Shown here: positions 40,743-50,245 of the stretch, one piece after another
Numbering within the stretch: the stretch's first letter is position 1
How the letters are laid out: each line of letters opens with the position of its first letter
Origin: Gemmatimonadota bacterium
GTDB taxonomy: Bacteria > Gemmatimonadota > Gemmatimonadetes > Longimicrobiales > Gaopeijiaceae
Assembly (NCBI GenBank): GCA_022826565.1
Contig: JAJDUP010000033.1
Location: forward strand, 226,845 to 290,844
DNA: 64,000 nt
Direction of reading: 5' to 3'
Notes under the pieces: model-generated
Databases searched by the model: none
Seen by the model: the letters and a program-made list of their open reading frames with translations, nothing else
Told to the model about the DNA's origin: nothing
Position numbers and translations under genes: made by a program

Positions 40743-42215
40743 TCACCCCTCGACGCGCGTGAATCGCAGGTTGCGGACCCGGCCCGCGTCCACCATCAGT
40801 GCCTGATAGCGGCCGCCGGCCAGCGCCGAGAACCGGAAGGTCAGGCCGCGCTCGCTGGTGAGCACGCCGTCGGATGCGGCGAGGAGGGCGGCCGGGTCGA
40901 GGCGCCCCGCCTGGAGGGTGAGCCCGGTGCCGCCCCCCTCCAGGATCCGGTAGGTGGTATTCAACTCGGGGCTGTAGAAGGATCCGGCGTAGCGCGTGCG
41001 GTCGGGGATGTCGCGGGATGGCGCATCCTGCGAAGCATCATCCTCATCCGCTGCCTCGTCCGGCGCCCCGGATTCGGCGGACTCCACGGGCGGCTCCATT
41101 CGGTCCGCCAGGTAGATCTCGGCCGTGCTCGCGATGAGCGCCATCGGGTCGATCTGCGAGCGGTTGCAGAGGGCCACGAACGAATGGCCGGTCTCGGGAT
41201 AGCGGGACATGCCCGCCCTGTAGCCGACCCAGGCGCCCCCGTGGCCGACCGTCGCGAGGCCCCTGTGCTCGCCGTGCGCGATGCCGAAGGCGTAGGGGAT
41301 CGTGTCGCCCGAGTTGAGGACGCCGCGTGTGTGCATGAGCTCCACCCAGGCGTCGCCCCCGACCGTGCCGTCGCCGAGGTTGCGGTCCCACGCGAGCCAC
41401 TCCTCGACGGAGGTGAAGATGCCGCCGTCTCCGACCATGTCGAGGGTGGTGACGTTGATCTGGAAGCCGTCGCCGGTGGGCGCGTAGCCGATCGCGCGGC
41501 CCGGGACGATCTCGTTGTGGTCGTCGTGGAAGTGCGTTTGCGGCATGCCGAGCGGCTCGAAGAAGTTGGCGCGGGCGAACTCACGCAGGCTGCTGCCCGA
41601 GATGCGCGCGACGATCTCGCCGAGCAGGAAGTAGCCGGAGTTGCTGTAGAGGTAGTCGTCGCCGGGAGCGAAGTTGAGCTCGCGCTGCCGGTTGATCGCG
41701 TCCAGAACCTCCTGGTTGGTGAAGAAGTCCTCGGAGCGATTGCCGGCCAGGGACATGAGGACGATGTAATCGCGCACGCCCGAGGTGTGGTGGACGAGGT
41801 GCCTGACGGTCGGAGGGTCGGGGTAGTCGGGGAACTCGGCGATGTAGCGCTGGACGGGGGCATCGAGGTCGAGGTCGCCCCGGACGGCCAGCAGGGCGAT
41901 CGCGGCGGCGGTGAATTGCTTGGAGACCGAGCCGATGCGGAAGATGGTCGCCGGGCCGTTGGGGATGCCGTGGTCGAGGTTGGCGGTGCCGTAGCCGGTG
42001 GCGTGGACGAGGCGGCCGTCCTGGATGACGCCGAGGGAGCAGCCGGGGCCGGTGGGGCTGGCGTAGTCGCCGAAGACGGCATCGACCTGGGCGAGGATGG
42101 CGGGGTCGGCGGTGGACGGGGTGGCGTCGTCGCCGGCGGGGGAGCAGGCGGTGAGGGCGGCGGCTGCGAGAGCAGCGGCCTGCGCCGCGCGGATCGGGGA
42201 TGTGCTTACCTTCAT
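40743..42215 (-). CDS. Serine hydrolase lipoprotein of the class C beta-lactamase family
   Basis: The 490-residue protein has a lipobox (AAAALTACSP) and the three active-site motifs of the family: Ser96-x-x-Lys99 in GSVSKQF, Tyr190-x-Asn in YSNSGY, and HGG in VGHGGAWVG. A C-terminal lipocalin-like or beta domain (about 400-490) follows an acidic linker. Such proteins are mostly D-aminopeptidases, esterases or peptidoglycan-trimming enzymes, not true antibiotic-resistance lactamases. ATG at 42215 is taken for its signal sequence; no clear ribosome site is seen. Its start codon is only 2 bp from that of the divergent MutS-like gene. Confidence 0.87.
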   Translation of the reverse strand: MKVSTSPIRAAQAAALAAAALTACSPAGDDATPSTADPAILAQVDAVFGDYASPTGPGCSLGVIQDGRLVHATGYGTANLDHGIPNGPATIFRIGSVSKQFTAAAIALLAVRGDLDLDAPVQRYIAEFPDYPDPPTVRHLVHHTSGVRDYIVLMSLAGNRSEDFFTNQEVLDAINRQRELNFAPGDDYLYSNSGYFLLGEIVARISGSSLREFARANFFEPLGMPQTHFHDDHNEIVPGRAIGYAPTGDGFQINVTTLDMVGDGGIFTSVEEWLAWDRNLGDGTVGGDAWVELMHTRGVLNSGDTIPYAFGIAHGEHRGLATVGHGGAWVGYRAGMSRYPETGHSFVALCNRSQIDPMALIASTAEIYLADRMEPPVESAESGAPDEAADEDDASQDAPSRDIPDRTRYAGSFYSPELNTTYRILEGGGTGLTLQAGRLDPAALLAASDGVLTSERGLTFRFSALAGGRYQALMVDAGRVRNLRFTRVEG

Positions 42216-42217
42216 CC

Positions 42218-44194
42218 ATGCAAAATCATGGTCGCCGCGCGGGCGCCGCAAGCGCGTCACCCGCGGCCGTCTACACTGAGCGCGCCGAGCGTTTCGACCG
42301 GGAGGCCGCGGTTAAGCTGCGGATCGCGCGCCTTTTCGGGCGACTCCGACTCGCCCTCTTCACGGCTGCCATCGTCGGCGCCTGGTGGCTCTTCGCGGCG
42401 GGGCGAGGCACGGCGGCCTGGCTGCTCCTGGCGGGCGCTGCCGCGGCCTTCGCGGTCCTCGTCGCGCGGCAACGCGGGGCCCGGCGCCGAATGCGGCGCG
42501 CCGAACTCATGGCCGAGTTCAACCGCGAAGGCGTCGCCCGCCTCGATCGGCACTGGCCGGACCTGCGACCCGCACCGGACCGCGCGGCTCCGAGGGACCA
42601 CGACTACGCGGCGGACCTCGATCTCTTCGGCCCGGCCTCGCTCCTGCACCTGATCGGCGTCTGTGGCACGGCCCCCGGCTGGCGGACGCTGCGCGCATGG
42701 CTGCTCCGCCGCGCCGATCCGGACACGGTGGCCTTGCGTCAAGCGGCCGTGTCCGAGATGTCCGGCGCCCTGGACTTCCGGGACCGGCTCGCGGCCGAGG
42801 CGCGGCTGCTGGACCCGCCCACCGCGTCCGCCTCGGGTCGTCCGTCACCCCTTCGTGCCCTGGGCCTGCCGTCCGCTCTCGGCAACCAGGTTTCACCAGA
42901 GGCCCCCGACTCGTCAGCACCGGCCGACGACCCGGCCGCCGCCTTCCTCCGCTGGGCGGAAGGCGATCCGTGGCTGCCGAATCACCCCTGGCTCCGCGTC
43001 GCCAGCTACCTCCTCGCGGCGGCGAACCTCACCGCCATCGTCCTCTATTCCATCGGCACCGTTCCCATCCCGACGCTGGGCTGGCCCCTGGTACTCTCGA
43101 TGCTGGTCCTCGCGGCGAAATCGAGAGCCATCCACCAGATCTTCTCCGACGCCGACGACGGCGAATCCGGCGTGCGCCAGTACGGCCCCCTCCTCGCCCA
43201 CCTCGCCGCCGCGCCCCTCGACTCACCGTACGCGGCCGCCCTCCGCCAGCGCATCGGCACGGGTCCGCGCTCCGCCCCCGACGAGATCGCCACCCTGCGC
43301 CGCCTCCTCGACATGGCCGACGCCAGGCGGTCGCCGCTCCTGCACTACCCGCTCGCGGTGATCCTGCACTGGGACGTCCACGTCCTGGCGGGACTCGAGC
43401 GCTGGAAGGCGCGGTCGGGCTCGCGTGTGCGGGACTGGCTCGACGCGGTCGGCGAGGCAGAGGCGCTGGCATCGCTCGCCGCGCTGCAAGCCGACCACCC
43501 CGACTGGACGATGCCGACACTCGACCGCAACGCCCGCACCGTCCGGGCCAAGGCACTCGGCCACCCCCTCCTCGCGCCCGATATCTGCGTCCGCAACGAC
43601 ATCGAGATCGGTCCCGCCGGCTCATTCCACCTCGTCACCGGCTCCAACATGTCCGGCAAGTCGACCCTGCTCCGCGCCGTCGGGCTGAACGCGGTGCTGG
43701 CCCAGGCGGGTGGGCCGGTGTGCGCGGCGTCACTGCGAATGCCGCCGCTGCGCGTGATGACCAGTATCCTCGTCGAAGATTCCCTCGCGGACGGCGTCTC
43801 GTACTTCATGGCGGGGCTGCAGCGGCTGAAGCTGATCGTGGACGCGGCCCGATCGAGCATCCCGGCGCCCGATCCCCAACCGCCCGCCACCCTCTACCTC
43901 CTCGACGAGATTCTGCAGGGCACGAACAGCGCCGAACGCCGGATCGCGGCCCGCACCGTCCTGCGCCAACTCCTCGAAACCGGCGCGATCGGCGCCGTGA
44001 CCACCCACGACCTCTCCCTCGCCGACGCCGACGACCTGACCGCGCGGGCCGTAGCCGTGCACTTGACCGAGTCGGTGGACGATGGCGCCGACGCGCTCAC
44101 CTTCGACTACCGGCTGCGGGACGGCATCGCCACCTCGACCAACGCGCTGAAGCTGTTGGCGATGGTGGGGCTGGGGGGCGGTTCGGCGGGCTGA
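42218..44194 (+). CDS. Membrane-anchored MutS-family ATPase
   Basis: The 658-residue protein has two hydrophobic segments near the N-terminus (LALFTAAIVGAWWLFAA and AWLLLAGAAAAFAVLVA, about residues 47-85) and one or two more at about 270-305, and then a MutS ATPase domain with Walker A TGSNMSGKSTL (Lys481), the family signature LVEDSLADGVSYFMAGLQRL, and Walker B LYLLDEILQGTN (Asp563-Glu564). It lacks the mismatch-recognition domain, so it is a MutS-related transporter-like or structural ATPase of unknown role and not a repair protein. The ATG lies 2 bp from the start of the divergent serine hydrolase. Confidence 0.82.
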   Translation: MQNHGRRAGAASASPAAVYTERAERFDREAAVKLRIARLFGRLRLALFTAAIVGAWWLFAAGRGTAAWLLLAGAAAAFAVLVARQRGARRRMRRAELMAEFNREGVARLDRHWPDLRPAPDRAAPRDHDYAADLDLFGPASLLHLIGVCGTAPGWRTLRAWLLRRADPDTVALRQAAVSEMSGALDFRDRLAAEARLLDPPTASASGRPSPLRALGLPSALGNQVSPEAPDSSAPADDPAAAFLRWAEGDPWLPNHPWLRVASYLLAAANLTAIVLYSIGTVPIPTLGWPLVLSMLVLAAKSRAIHQIFSDADDGESGVRQYGPLLAHLAAAPLDSPYAAALRQRIGTGPRSAPDEIATLRRLLDMADARRSPLLHYPLAVILHWDVHVLAGLERWKARSGSRVRDWLDAVGEAEALASLAALQADHPDWTMPTLDRNARTVRAKALGHPLLAPDICVRNDIEIGPAGSFHLVTGSNMSGKSTLLRAVGLNAVLAQAGGPVCAASLRMPPLRVMTSILVEDSLADGVSYFMAGLQRLKLIVDAARSSIPAPDPQPPATLYLLDEILQGTNSAERRIAARTVLRQLLETGAIGAVTTHDLSLADADDLTARAVAVHLTESVDDGADALTFDYRLRDGIATSTNALKLLAMVGLGGGSAG

Positions 44195-44222
44195 GGACGG
44201 CGGAGCGAGACGCGCGCCGGGT

Positions 44223-45404
44223 CTACTCGACGTCCCTCCCCAGCTCTCCCACCAACTCCCGCAACCCGATCACTTCAACCCCCTCTGCGACCGCATACCG
44301 ATCGTCTCCCGCCCCCACGATGAACGTGCGGCCCGGCTTCAGATCAGCTCGCGCATGATGAAGTCCCCGGCTGGGCTTCGGCGCCAGTCCGAGCTTGACC
44401 TCGATCGCCCACGGGGCCGTGCGGCCCGGCAGGTGAAGGACCAGGTCGATCTCGGCGCCTGCCTGAGTACGATAGAAACCGGCCCGCGTCCCCGGAGGCG
44501 CCACGGCGAGCAGGTTCTCGATGACGAAACCTTCCCAGCTCGCACCGGCAACGGGATGACCGGCAAGGGCATTGTAGTCGCGAATACCGAGGAGTGCGTG
44601 GACCAGCCCGCTGTCGCGCACATACACCTTGGGCGTCTTGGTCAGGCGTTTGCCGACGTTGGCGCGGACCGGGGTCAATCGGCGCAACAACAGGAGATCG
44701 ACGAGCAGATCCACGTAGCGGGTCACCGTGGAAGAACTGACCCCCAGGCTCCCGGCCAGCTTTGAGGCGTTGAGGAGGCTGCCCTGGCTGTGGGCCAGCA
44801 TCTGCCACAGCCGTTCGATCGTTTCGGCGGGGAGCCGGACACCGGCCAGGTCCGTGATGTCGCGGTGCAGATAGGTCTGGATGAAATTCCGGCGAAACGC
44901 GGTGCTGTCCGAATCCGTCGCGGCGAGCAGGCTGTCGGGAAATCCCCCGCGGACCCACAGCGAAAGGACCGGCATAGGCTCGTCCTCGATCTCCGCCACG
45001 CTGAGGGGATTGAGGCGGACGAATTCGATCCTTCCGGCGAGTGACTCGGCTGACTGCCTGAGAAGGTCTATCGAAGCGGAACCAAGGATCAGGAACCTCC
45101 CGGTCCGACGACCCCGCTGGCGGCCCCGGTCGATCAGACCGCGCAGGTCGCGGAACAGTTGGGGCACCCGGTGAATCTCGTCGAGCACGACGAGTCGGTC
45201 CTCGAACTGGCCAAGGAACAGGTTGGGATTGTCCAGCTTCGCGCGATCCGTGCTGGATTCGAGGTCCAGGTAAAGCGCATCGCGGCGATCCGCAATCTCA
45301 AGGGCCAACGTGGTCTTGCCAACCTGTCTGGGTCCGATCAGGCCGACTGCAGCCTGACGATCCAGCGCCGTGGTCACTGCCGGGAGTGCGTTTCGTGGTA
45401 TCAT
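44223..45404 (-). CDS. AAA-type ATPase with DUF4143 C-terminal domain
   Basis: The 393-residue protein has Walker A IGPRQVGKTTL (Lys30), Walker B LVVLDEIHR, sensor LGSASI, a middle winged-helix-like region (GSLLNASKLAGSLGVSSSTV) and a nuclease-like C-terminal part (AEIDLVLHLPG followed by AIEVKLG). Same family as 19728-20900 but only distantly similar. ATG at 45404 is directly preceded by GAGG with no spacing, so that cannot be an ordinary ribosome site; the mRNA may be leaderless. The function of the family is not known. It converges on the MutS-like gene. Confidence 0.85.
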   Translation of the reverse strand: MIPRNALPAVTTALDRQAAVGLIGPRQVGKTTLALEIADRRDALYLDLESSTDRAKLDNPNLFLGQFEDRLVVLDEIHRVPQLFRDLRGLIDRGRQRGRRTGRFLILGSASIDLLRQSAESLAGRIEFVRLNPLSVAEIEDEPMPVLSLWVRGGFPDSLLAATDSDSTAFRRNFIQTYLHRDITDLAGVRLPAETIERLWQMLAHSQGSLLNASKLAGSLGVSSSTVTRYVDLLVDLLLLRRLTPVRANVGKRLTKTPKVYVRDSGLVHALLGIRDYNALAGHPVAGASWEGFVIENLLAVAPPGTRAGFYRTQAGAEIDLVLHLPGRTAPWAIEVKLGLAPKPSRGLHHARADLKPGRTFIVGAGDDRYAVAEGVEVIGLRELVGELGRDVE

Positions 45405-45411
45405 CCTCGTA

Positions 45412-45439
45412 AATTTAGTATCCGGTGCGGAATTCACAA
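45412..45439 (-). promoter_or_regulatory. Possible promoter of the second DUF4143 ATPase
   Basis: TTGTGA (45434-45439) and TAAATT (45412-45417), 16 nt apart on the minus strand, each match 4 of 6 sigma-70 positions, in an AT-richer stretch. Transcription would begin close to the ATG at 45404, giving a leaderless mRNA. Confidence 0.35.
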
Positions 45440-45603
45440 GGTTATTTTCCGTCGTGGTCGTCACAATGATCATCGCAAGCCTACGCAACCGACGGCCACC
45501 ATTGACGTGTCCAAGTAGTGCGACCCGACAGGCAGTACGATGCTGCCAGCAACATGACTCCGCCGGTCCAGACCGGCTTGGCGACGGCCAGGAAGGAAGC
45601 CTC

Positions 45604-46836
45604 ATGACCACAACCACCTCGCGAACCCTGCCATTCCTCGCGCTTCCCCTGCTCGCCCTCGCCTGCGACACCGCCGACGACGCCACCGGCGACGGCCTGC
45701 ACTCCGCCGTCCGGGACAGCGCCGGCATCACCATCGTCGACAGCGCAAATCCACCGCTGGACTCGCGCCTGCCGTGGAAAATCGCGGCGCAGCCATCCCT
45801 CTCGATCGGCTCCATCGACAGCGGCGGGGCCGACGAGCTTTTCCAGGTGACGGACGCCATGCGGCTCGCCGACGGCAGGATCGTGATCGCAAACTCGGGA
45901 AGCAACGAGCTGCGCGCCTTCAACCCGGACGGATCGCACGCAGCAACCTTCGGAGGCCAGGGCGAGGGCCCGGGAGAGTTCACGAGCTACAGCCCGACCG
46001 CCGTTGCGCGGTGGCCCGGCGACTCGATCGCCGCCCCGAATCCGTGGGGGATGCGGGTGTCGCTTTTCGACGCGGATGGCAACCATGGCCGCGACCTGTC
46101 CGTCAGTCCGCCGCTGCTGGACGTTGTCGACCTGCTGCCCGACGGCAAGATCGTCGCGAGAGCCCGGGGGGGCCTGAGCGCGACGGCGACCGGCTCCACC
46201 GGGATCGTGCGCTCGGACGACGAGTGGGGCGTTCTCGCCGCCGATGGCACTCCGCACGCGTCGCTCGGCGAATTCCTCGGGACGGAATGGTGGGCGACCT
46301 TCAACTCGGACGGCTCCATAGCGGGCGGACGGCCCCATCCCTACTCCCGCGGCACCATGGGCAGCGTGTGGGGAGACATGGTCGCGATCGGCACCTCCGA
46401 CCGGTACGAGATCAGGGCGTTCAGTCCAGACGGCGCGCTGGCCAGGATCGTGCGCCGGGACGTGGAGCTCGAGAGTCCTTCCCGGGCCGTCCTGGACGAG
46501 TACTACGCCAGCCGCTACGCCGACCTGCCCGACGAGGAGCGAACCGCGGCCCTCAACCAGGTCAGGGGGATGCCTCCGGTGGATTCCTACCCGGCCTTCG
46601 CCGGAATCATGTCCGACCGTGCCGGCTACCTCTGGGTGCGGGAGTACTGGGTGCCGGAAGCGGAGGGCCCGGTGTGGAGCGTGTTCGATCCGGAAGGACG
46701 GGTTCAGGGACTGGTCGAAACGCCGCCGGGTCTCCGCCTGTTCGAGATTGGGGAGGATTACCTGCTGGGCTGGAAATACGACGAGTTGGGCGTGGAGCAC
46801 GTGGAGGTGTGGGCGGTGTCACGGACGCCGACATGA
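45604..46836 (+). CDS. 6-bladed beta-propeller lipoprotein
   Basis: ATG at 45604 has AGGAAG 7 nt upstream and leads into a lipobox (LALPLLALAC). The mature 390 residues form an NHL/6-bladed-type propeller, with the typical blade IVIANSGSNELRAFNPDG and the family signature GGQGEGPGEF, and a second ending SDRAGYLWVREYW. No active site is apparent. The proteins at 55545-56711 and 56708-57961 share the GxGEGPGEF motif (GGPGEF in one). Their role is unknown; binding of peptides or surface partners is a reasonable guess. It is convergent with the S9 peptidase. Confidence 0.82.
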   Translation: MTTTTSRTLPFLALPLLALACDTADDATGDGLHSAVRDSAGITIVDSANPPLDSRLPWKIAAQPSLSIGSIDSGGADELFQVTDAMRLADGRIVIANSGSNELRAFNPDGSHAATFGGQGEGPGEFTSYSPTAVARWPGDSIAAPNPWGMRVSLFDADGNHGRDLSVSPPLLDVVDLLPDGKIVARARGGLSATATGSTGIVRSDDEWGVLAADGTPHASLGEFLGTEWWATFNSDGSIAGGRPHPYSRGTMGSVWGDMVAIGTSDRYEIRAFSPDGALARIVRRDVELESPSRAVLDEYYASRYADLPDEERTAALNQVRGMPPVDSYPAFAGIMSDRAGYLWVREYWVPEAEGPVWSVFDPEGRVQGLVETPPGLRLFEIGEDYLLGWKYDELGVEHVEVWAVSRTPT

Positions 46837-46847
46837 TGGTCTAGCAA

Positions 46848-49238
46848 CTACCGGGAGTGTTCCGGGGCCGCCGCCGGATCCCCCAGGTGACGCCGGTAGA
46901 ACTCCACCATGCGCCGGGCCGCGTCGATCGCGCTTTCCCTGTGCCAGGAGGAGATGACGTGGCCCTGGTCCAGGTAGGAGGCCAGCTGCGCGGGCTTGCC
47001 CAGCCGCCGGAGCGCCGTGAACAGTTTGCCCGCGTCGTGATAGGCCATGTCCGCGGTGCCGTGCACGATCAGGACCGGAGTCGTGATCTTGTCCGCGTTG
47101 TAGTACGGCGAATTGTCGAGGTAGCGGCGCACGTCGGCCCAGGGATGGCTGCCCATGCGCGCCTGCCCACCCTCGCTCCAGGCGAGGAAGAAGCCGCCGC
47201 CGTCGACGTCGATGTGTCCGTAGCTGCCGAACAGGTCGAAGATGCCCGAGATGGGGACCGCCGCACGGAATATGCTCGTGCGCGTGATGATCGAGCCTGT
47301 ACCGTAGCCTCCGTAGGACTGGCCTGTGATCGCGAGGCGATTGAGGTCGACGTACCCCAGCTCGGCGGCGCGGTAGACCTGGGGCAGGAGCACGTCGACC
47401 ATGTCCCGGATGGGATTGCCGGCCTGCTCGTTCGGGCCCAGGGTCAGCTCGCACAACACCACCGCGTAGCCCCGGCTGGTGAAGACCAGGTTCGGCACGG
47501 TGAAGACGCTGCCGCCAGCGAACTCGGCGGCCCGGCGGGTGATGTCGCTGCCCGGGTACATGGTGACGACGGCGGGCAGGCGGTCGCCGCGCTCGGCTCC
47601 GGGAGGGAGCAGCACCGCGGTCTTGACGGTGGCGAGCGTGCCGTCGTGAAGCGGCACGGTGGTCTCGAAGGTCTCGGCGGTCCCCACCTGCACCCGGTCC
47701 AGGCGCGGATCGATGTGCGAGATGCGCTCGCGGGCCGAGAAGTCGGCGTCGAAACGGAAGATGTCGGAGGGCGTGCGCATGTCCTCGTACTGGCCCACGA
47801 TGAAGTCGTGGCTGCCTCCCGACGTGAGGTTGACCAGCCTCGCCCGGGCCTTCCACAGCACGCGCGTGCTGCCCGAAGCGGCATCGTGGCGGAGGATCGC
47901 CTTGTCGCCGGTCGAGCGCTCGGTGACCAGGACCGAGATGGATGCGCCGTCCGGCTGCCACGCCGTCCGCTCGTCGGCCTTGACGAGCTGATCGTAGGTC
48001 CAGCGCTCCTCGTCGATGGCGAAGGTGCCTGGTGGGCCGCCGTCCAGTGGAACGACCGCAATCGCGCGCGGGCGCGGATCGCCGTAGCCCTGGTCGTCGA
48101 CGACATCGACACCGATGACCGCGGCCTCGCCGTCGCGGGTGAAGGCGAAGACGGTCGGAGCGACATCTCCCAGTTCGTGGGCAAGCGGCACGCGGGCGGC
48201 GGGCGGCCCGGAGCGCAGGTCGAGCAGGTGCATGCGCTTGCCGTCGAGGTACATCAGCCGGTCGTCCGATGGGTGCCACACGTAGCTGACCCCGAAGTAG
48301 TCGTAGCGCGTGAGCGGGACACTCCTCACCACCGGGATGGGGTCTCCCCCCGTTGTGGGCACGACGGCGACATCCATTACCGTGGACTGGGTGGTGTCGC
48401 TTTCCGGCCGGAAGGTCGACAGGTATCCGAGCCATCTGCCGGAGGCTGATCGGCGCAAAGTGCCCGCGGGGAACTCCGCGTCCTGCGGGACGAGCGCGCG
48501 CGTCGCGCCGCTGCGGACATCTATCGCTTTCACCGCGACCAGGTGTTCGCGCGCATAGTGGTCGGTCATCGGCGTGGGCGGTGATCCCTCCGCGTCCGGG
48601 GCCGCTGCCGCCTCGCTCCCGCTGCGCAGAACCACGACTCCCACCGGGTTCGCCGGCCGCACCTCAGCCGGGCGAACCGGGTTGCGGAACGGCCCCTCGG
48701 GCGCGAAGCCGGCGTACAGCGTCGAGCCGTCCGGACTCCAGCGAGGCTCGTCCCCATGCCAGAGCTTCGGCTTGACCGGCTCGTCGGAGAGCTTGCGCGA
48801 CGCCCCCGCCGCGATGTCGTAAACCCACAGCTGCGGCAGACCGTCGGCATCCGAGAAGAATGCGATCGACGCGCCGTCGGGGGACCACACCGGTCGCCAG
48901 CAGGACCCACCCGGGCAGAGTTCGACGGTCTGCCCGTTGACCATGTCCGTGTATCGGATGGTCGCACCCATCACCGAACTGGGCGTCCCGTTGGGCTGGT
49001 AGCGCTCGTCCAGGTTGACCGTCGTGTCCGAAGGAGGGACCCTCACCGCGTAGGCGACGAAGCGCCCGTCGGCCGAGACCGCGAACTGCGTATCCCAGAT
49101 GAAGGAAGCCATCGAGAAGGCGAGGTCGTAGGGGAGCGCTCCGGGAGGATCGGACGGCGGAGGCTGCTGGGGCAAGGCGCTGGCAGCGGTCGGGAGAACC
49201 GTTGCAGCCACGAAAGCGAGGCTGACGATAGTATTCAT
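46848..49238 (-). CDS. Secreted S9-family prolyl oligopeptidase / acylaminoacyl peptidase-like
   Basis: The 796-residue protein begins at ATG 49238 with AAGGAG 7 nt upstream and a signal peptide ending about TAASALPQQ. A propeller (about residues 40-530, with WSPDGASIAFFSDADG) precedes the hydrolase domain, whose triad is Ser641 in GQSYGGYG, Asp730 in GTADMAYHD and His760 in DQGHVISSW. The motif is closer to the S9C acylaminoacyl-peptidase group than to the DPP IV-like pair at 3.7-10 kb. It should hydrolyse short peptides, perhaps N-acylated ones. Confidence 0.89.
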   Translation of the reverse strand: MNTIVSLAFVAATVLPTAASALPQQPPPSDPPGALPYDLAFSMASFIWDTQFAVSADGRFVAYAVRVPPSDTTVNLDERYQPNGTPSSVMGATIRYTDMVNGQTVELCPGGSCWRPVWSPDGASIAFFSDADGLPQLWVYDIAAGASRKLSDEPVKPKLWHGDEPRWSPDGSTLYAGFAPEGPFRNPVRPAEVRPANPVGVVVLRSGSEAAAAPDAEGSPPTPMTDHYAREHLVAVKAIDVRSGATRALVPQDAEFPAGTLRRSASGRWLGYLSTFRPESDTTQSTVMDVAVVPTTGGDPIPVVRSVPLTRYDYFGVSYVWHPSDDRLMYLDGKRMHLLDLRSGPPAARVPLAHELGDVAPTVFAFTRDGEAAVIGVDVVDDQGYGDPRPRAIAVVPLDGGPPGTFAIDEERWTYDQLVKADERTAWQPDGASISVLVTERSTGDKAILRHDAASGSTRVLWKARARLVNLTSGGSHDFIVGQYEDMRTPSDIFRFDADFSARERISHIDPRLDRVQVGTAETFETTVPLHDGTLATVKTAVLLPPGAERGDRLPAVVTMYPGSDITRRAAEFAGGSVFTVPNLVFTSRGYAVVLCELTLGPNEQAGNPIRDMVDVLLPQVYRAAELGYVDLNRLAITGQSYGGYGTGSIITRTSIFRAAVPISGIFDLFGSYGHIDVDGGGFFLAWSEGGQARMGSHPWADVRRYLDNSPYYNADKITTPVLIVHGTADMAYHDAGKLFTALRRLGKPAQLASYLDQGHVISSWHRESAIDAARRMVEFYRRHLGDPAAAPEHSR

Positions 49239-49294
49239 CGGGGACTCCTTCTCGTTCTCAGAGGGCCCGTGGACGCTAACCCAGACCGAAACCT

Positions 49295-50239
49295 ATGGTG
49301 GCGGACTTGAATCCACCCCTCACCCTCGTCATCCTCGCCGCCGGCCGCGCCACCCGTTTCGGCCGCCTCAAGCAGCTCGTCCCGATCGGCCCGGGCGGCG
49401 AGGCTCTGCTCGACTACGCCCTCTACGATGGCGCGCTCACGGGTTTTTCGCGGTTCGTGCTCGTGATTCGGGAGGCGCTCCGCGAAGACTTCGACGCACA
49501 CCTGGCGCCCGCCCGCGCCGCGGGCCTCGATGTCCGCTACGCCTGCCAGCTCCTGGCGCACCCCGGGCTCGTGGACAACCCGCCCCCGGGCCGCACCCGC
49601 CCCTGGGGCACCGGCCACGCCGTGCTGGCCGCGGGCGAACACATCGACGGCCCCTTCGCCGTCTGCAACGCCGACGACTTCTACGGGCGGGGCGCCTACG
49701 CCGCGCTGGCCGAGGCGATGCGCGGCGCGAGCGGGCGAACGCGCACATACACCGTCGGCTACCCCCTCGAAGTCACCCTATCCGGCAGCGGCGGCGTCTC
49801 CCGGGGCATCTGCGAAGTCGGCGAGGCGGGCGCCCTCCAGCGCCTGACCGAGGGCCTGGAACTCCGCCGCGACGGAGACCGCGTGCGCGGCCGGGACGTC
49901 GCCGGAAGGCCGGTTGACGTCGCCTTGCAAACTCCTGTCTGCATGAACCTCTGGGGGTTTCCGCCGCTGATCCTCCCCGCCATGCGCGACCTCTTTGCCG
50001 CGTTCCTCGCCGACGGACCCGGCTCAGACCGCGAATTCTTCCTCTCCGAGGCGATAAGCGACCTCGTCGCGGCCGGACGCGCGCGCTGCACCGTGCTGCC
50101 CACCCGGGAGCGCTGGCTCGGCGTCACGTTCCCGGAAGACCACCCGGCAGTGGCCCGATCCCTCCGGAAGCTGGTAGACTCGGAGGTCTATCCCATGCGC
50201 CTTTGGGACGCTCCGCCGACCCCTTCCTCCCGCGACTGA
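49295..50239 (+). CDS. Sugar nucleotidyltransferase (NTP_transferase family)
   Basis: The 314-residue protein has a nucleotide-binding N-terminus LVILAAGRATRFGRLKQLVP, in which the GxGxRx-type loop and Lys are recognisable, and NADDFYG for the metal-binding Asp. It should couple a sugar 1-phosphate to a nucleoside triphosphate. The two following genes are a sodium-solute symporter (6 bp on) and a galactokinase-family enzyme, so the set would import a free sugar, phosphorylate it and activate it. The sugar itself is not known. Confidence 0.82.
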   Translation: MVADLNPPLTLVILAAGRATRFGRLKQLVPIGPGGEALLDYALYDGALTGFSRFVLVIREALREDFDAHLAPARAAGLDVRYACQLLAHPGLVDNPPPGRTRPWGTGHAVLAAGEHIDGPFAVCNADDFYGRGAYAALAEAMRGASGRTRTYTVGYPLEVTLSGSGGVSRGICEVGEAGALQRLTEGLELRRDGDRVRGRDVAGRPVDVALQTPVCMNLWGFPPLILPAMRDLFAAFLADGPGSDREFFLSEAISDLVAAGRARCTVLPTRERWLGVTFPEDHPAVARSLRKLVDSEVYPMRLWDAPPTPSSRD

Positions 50240-50245
50240 AGCCGA

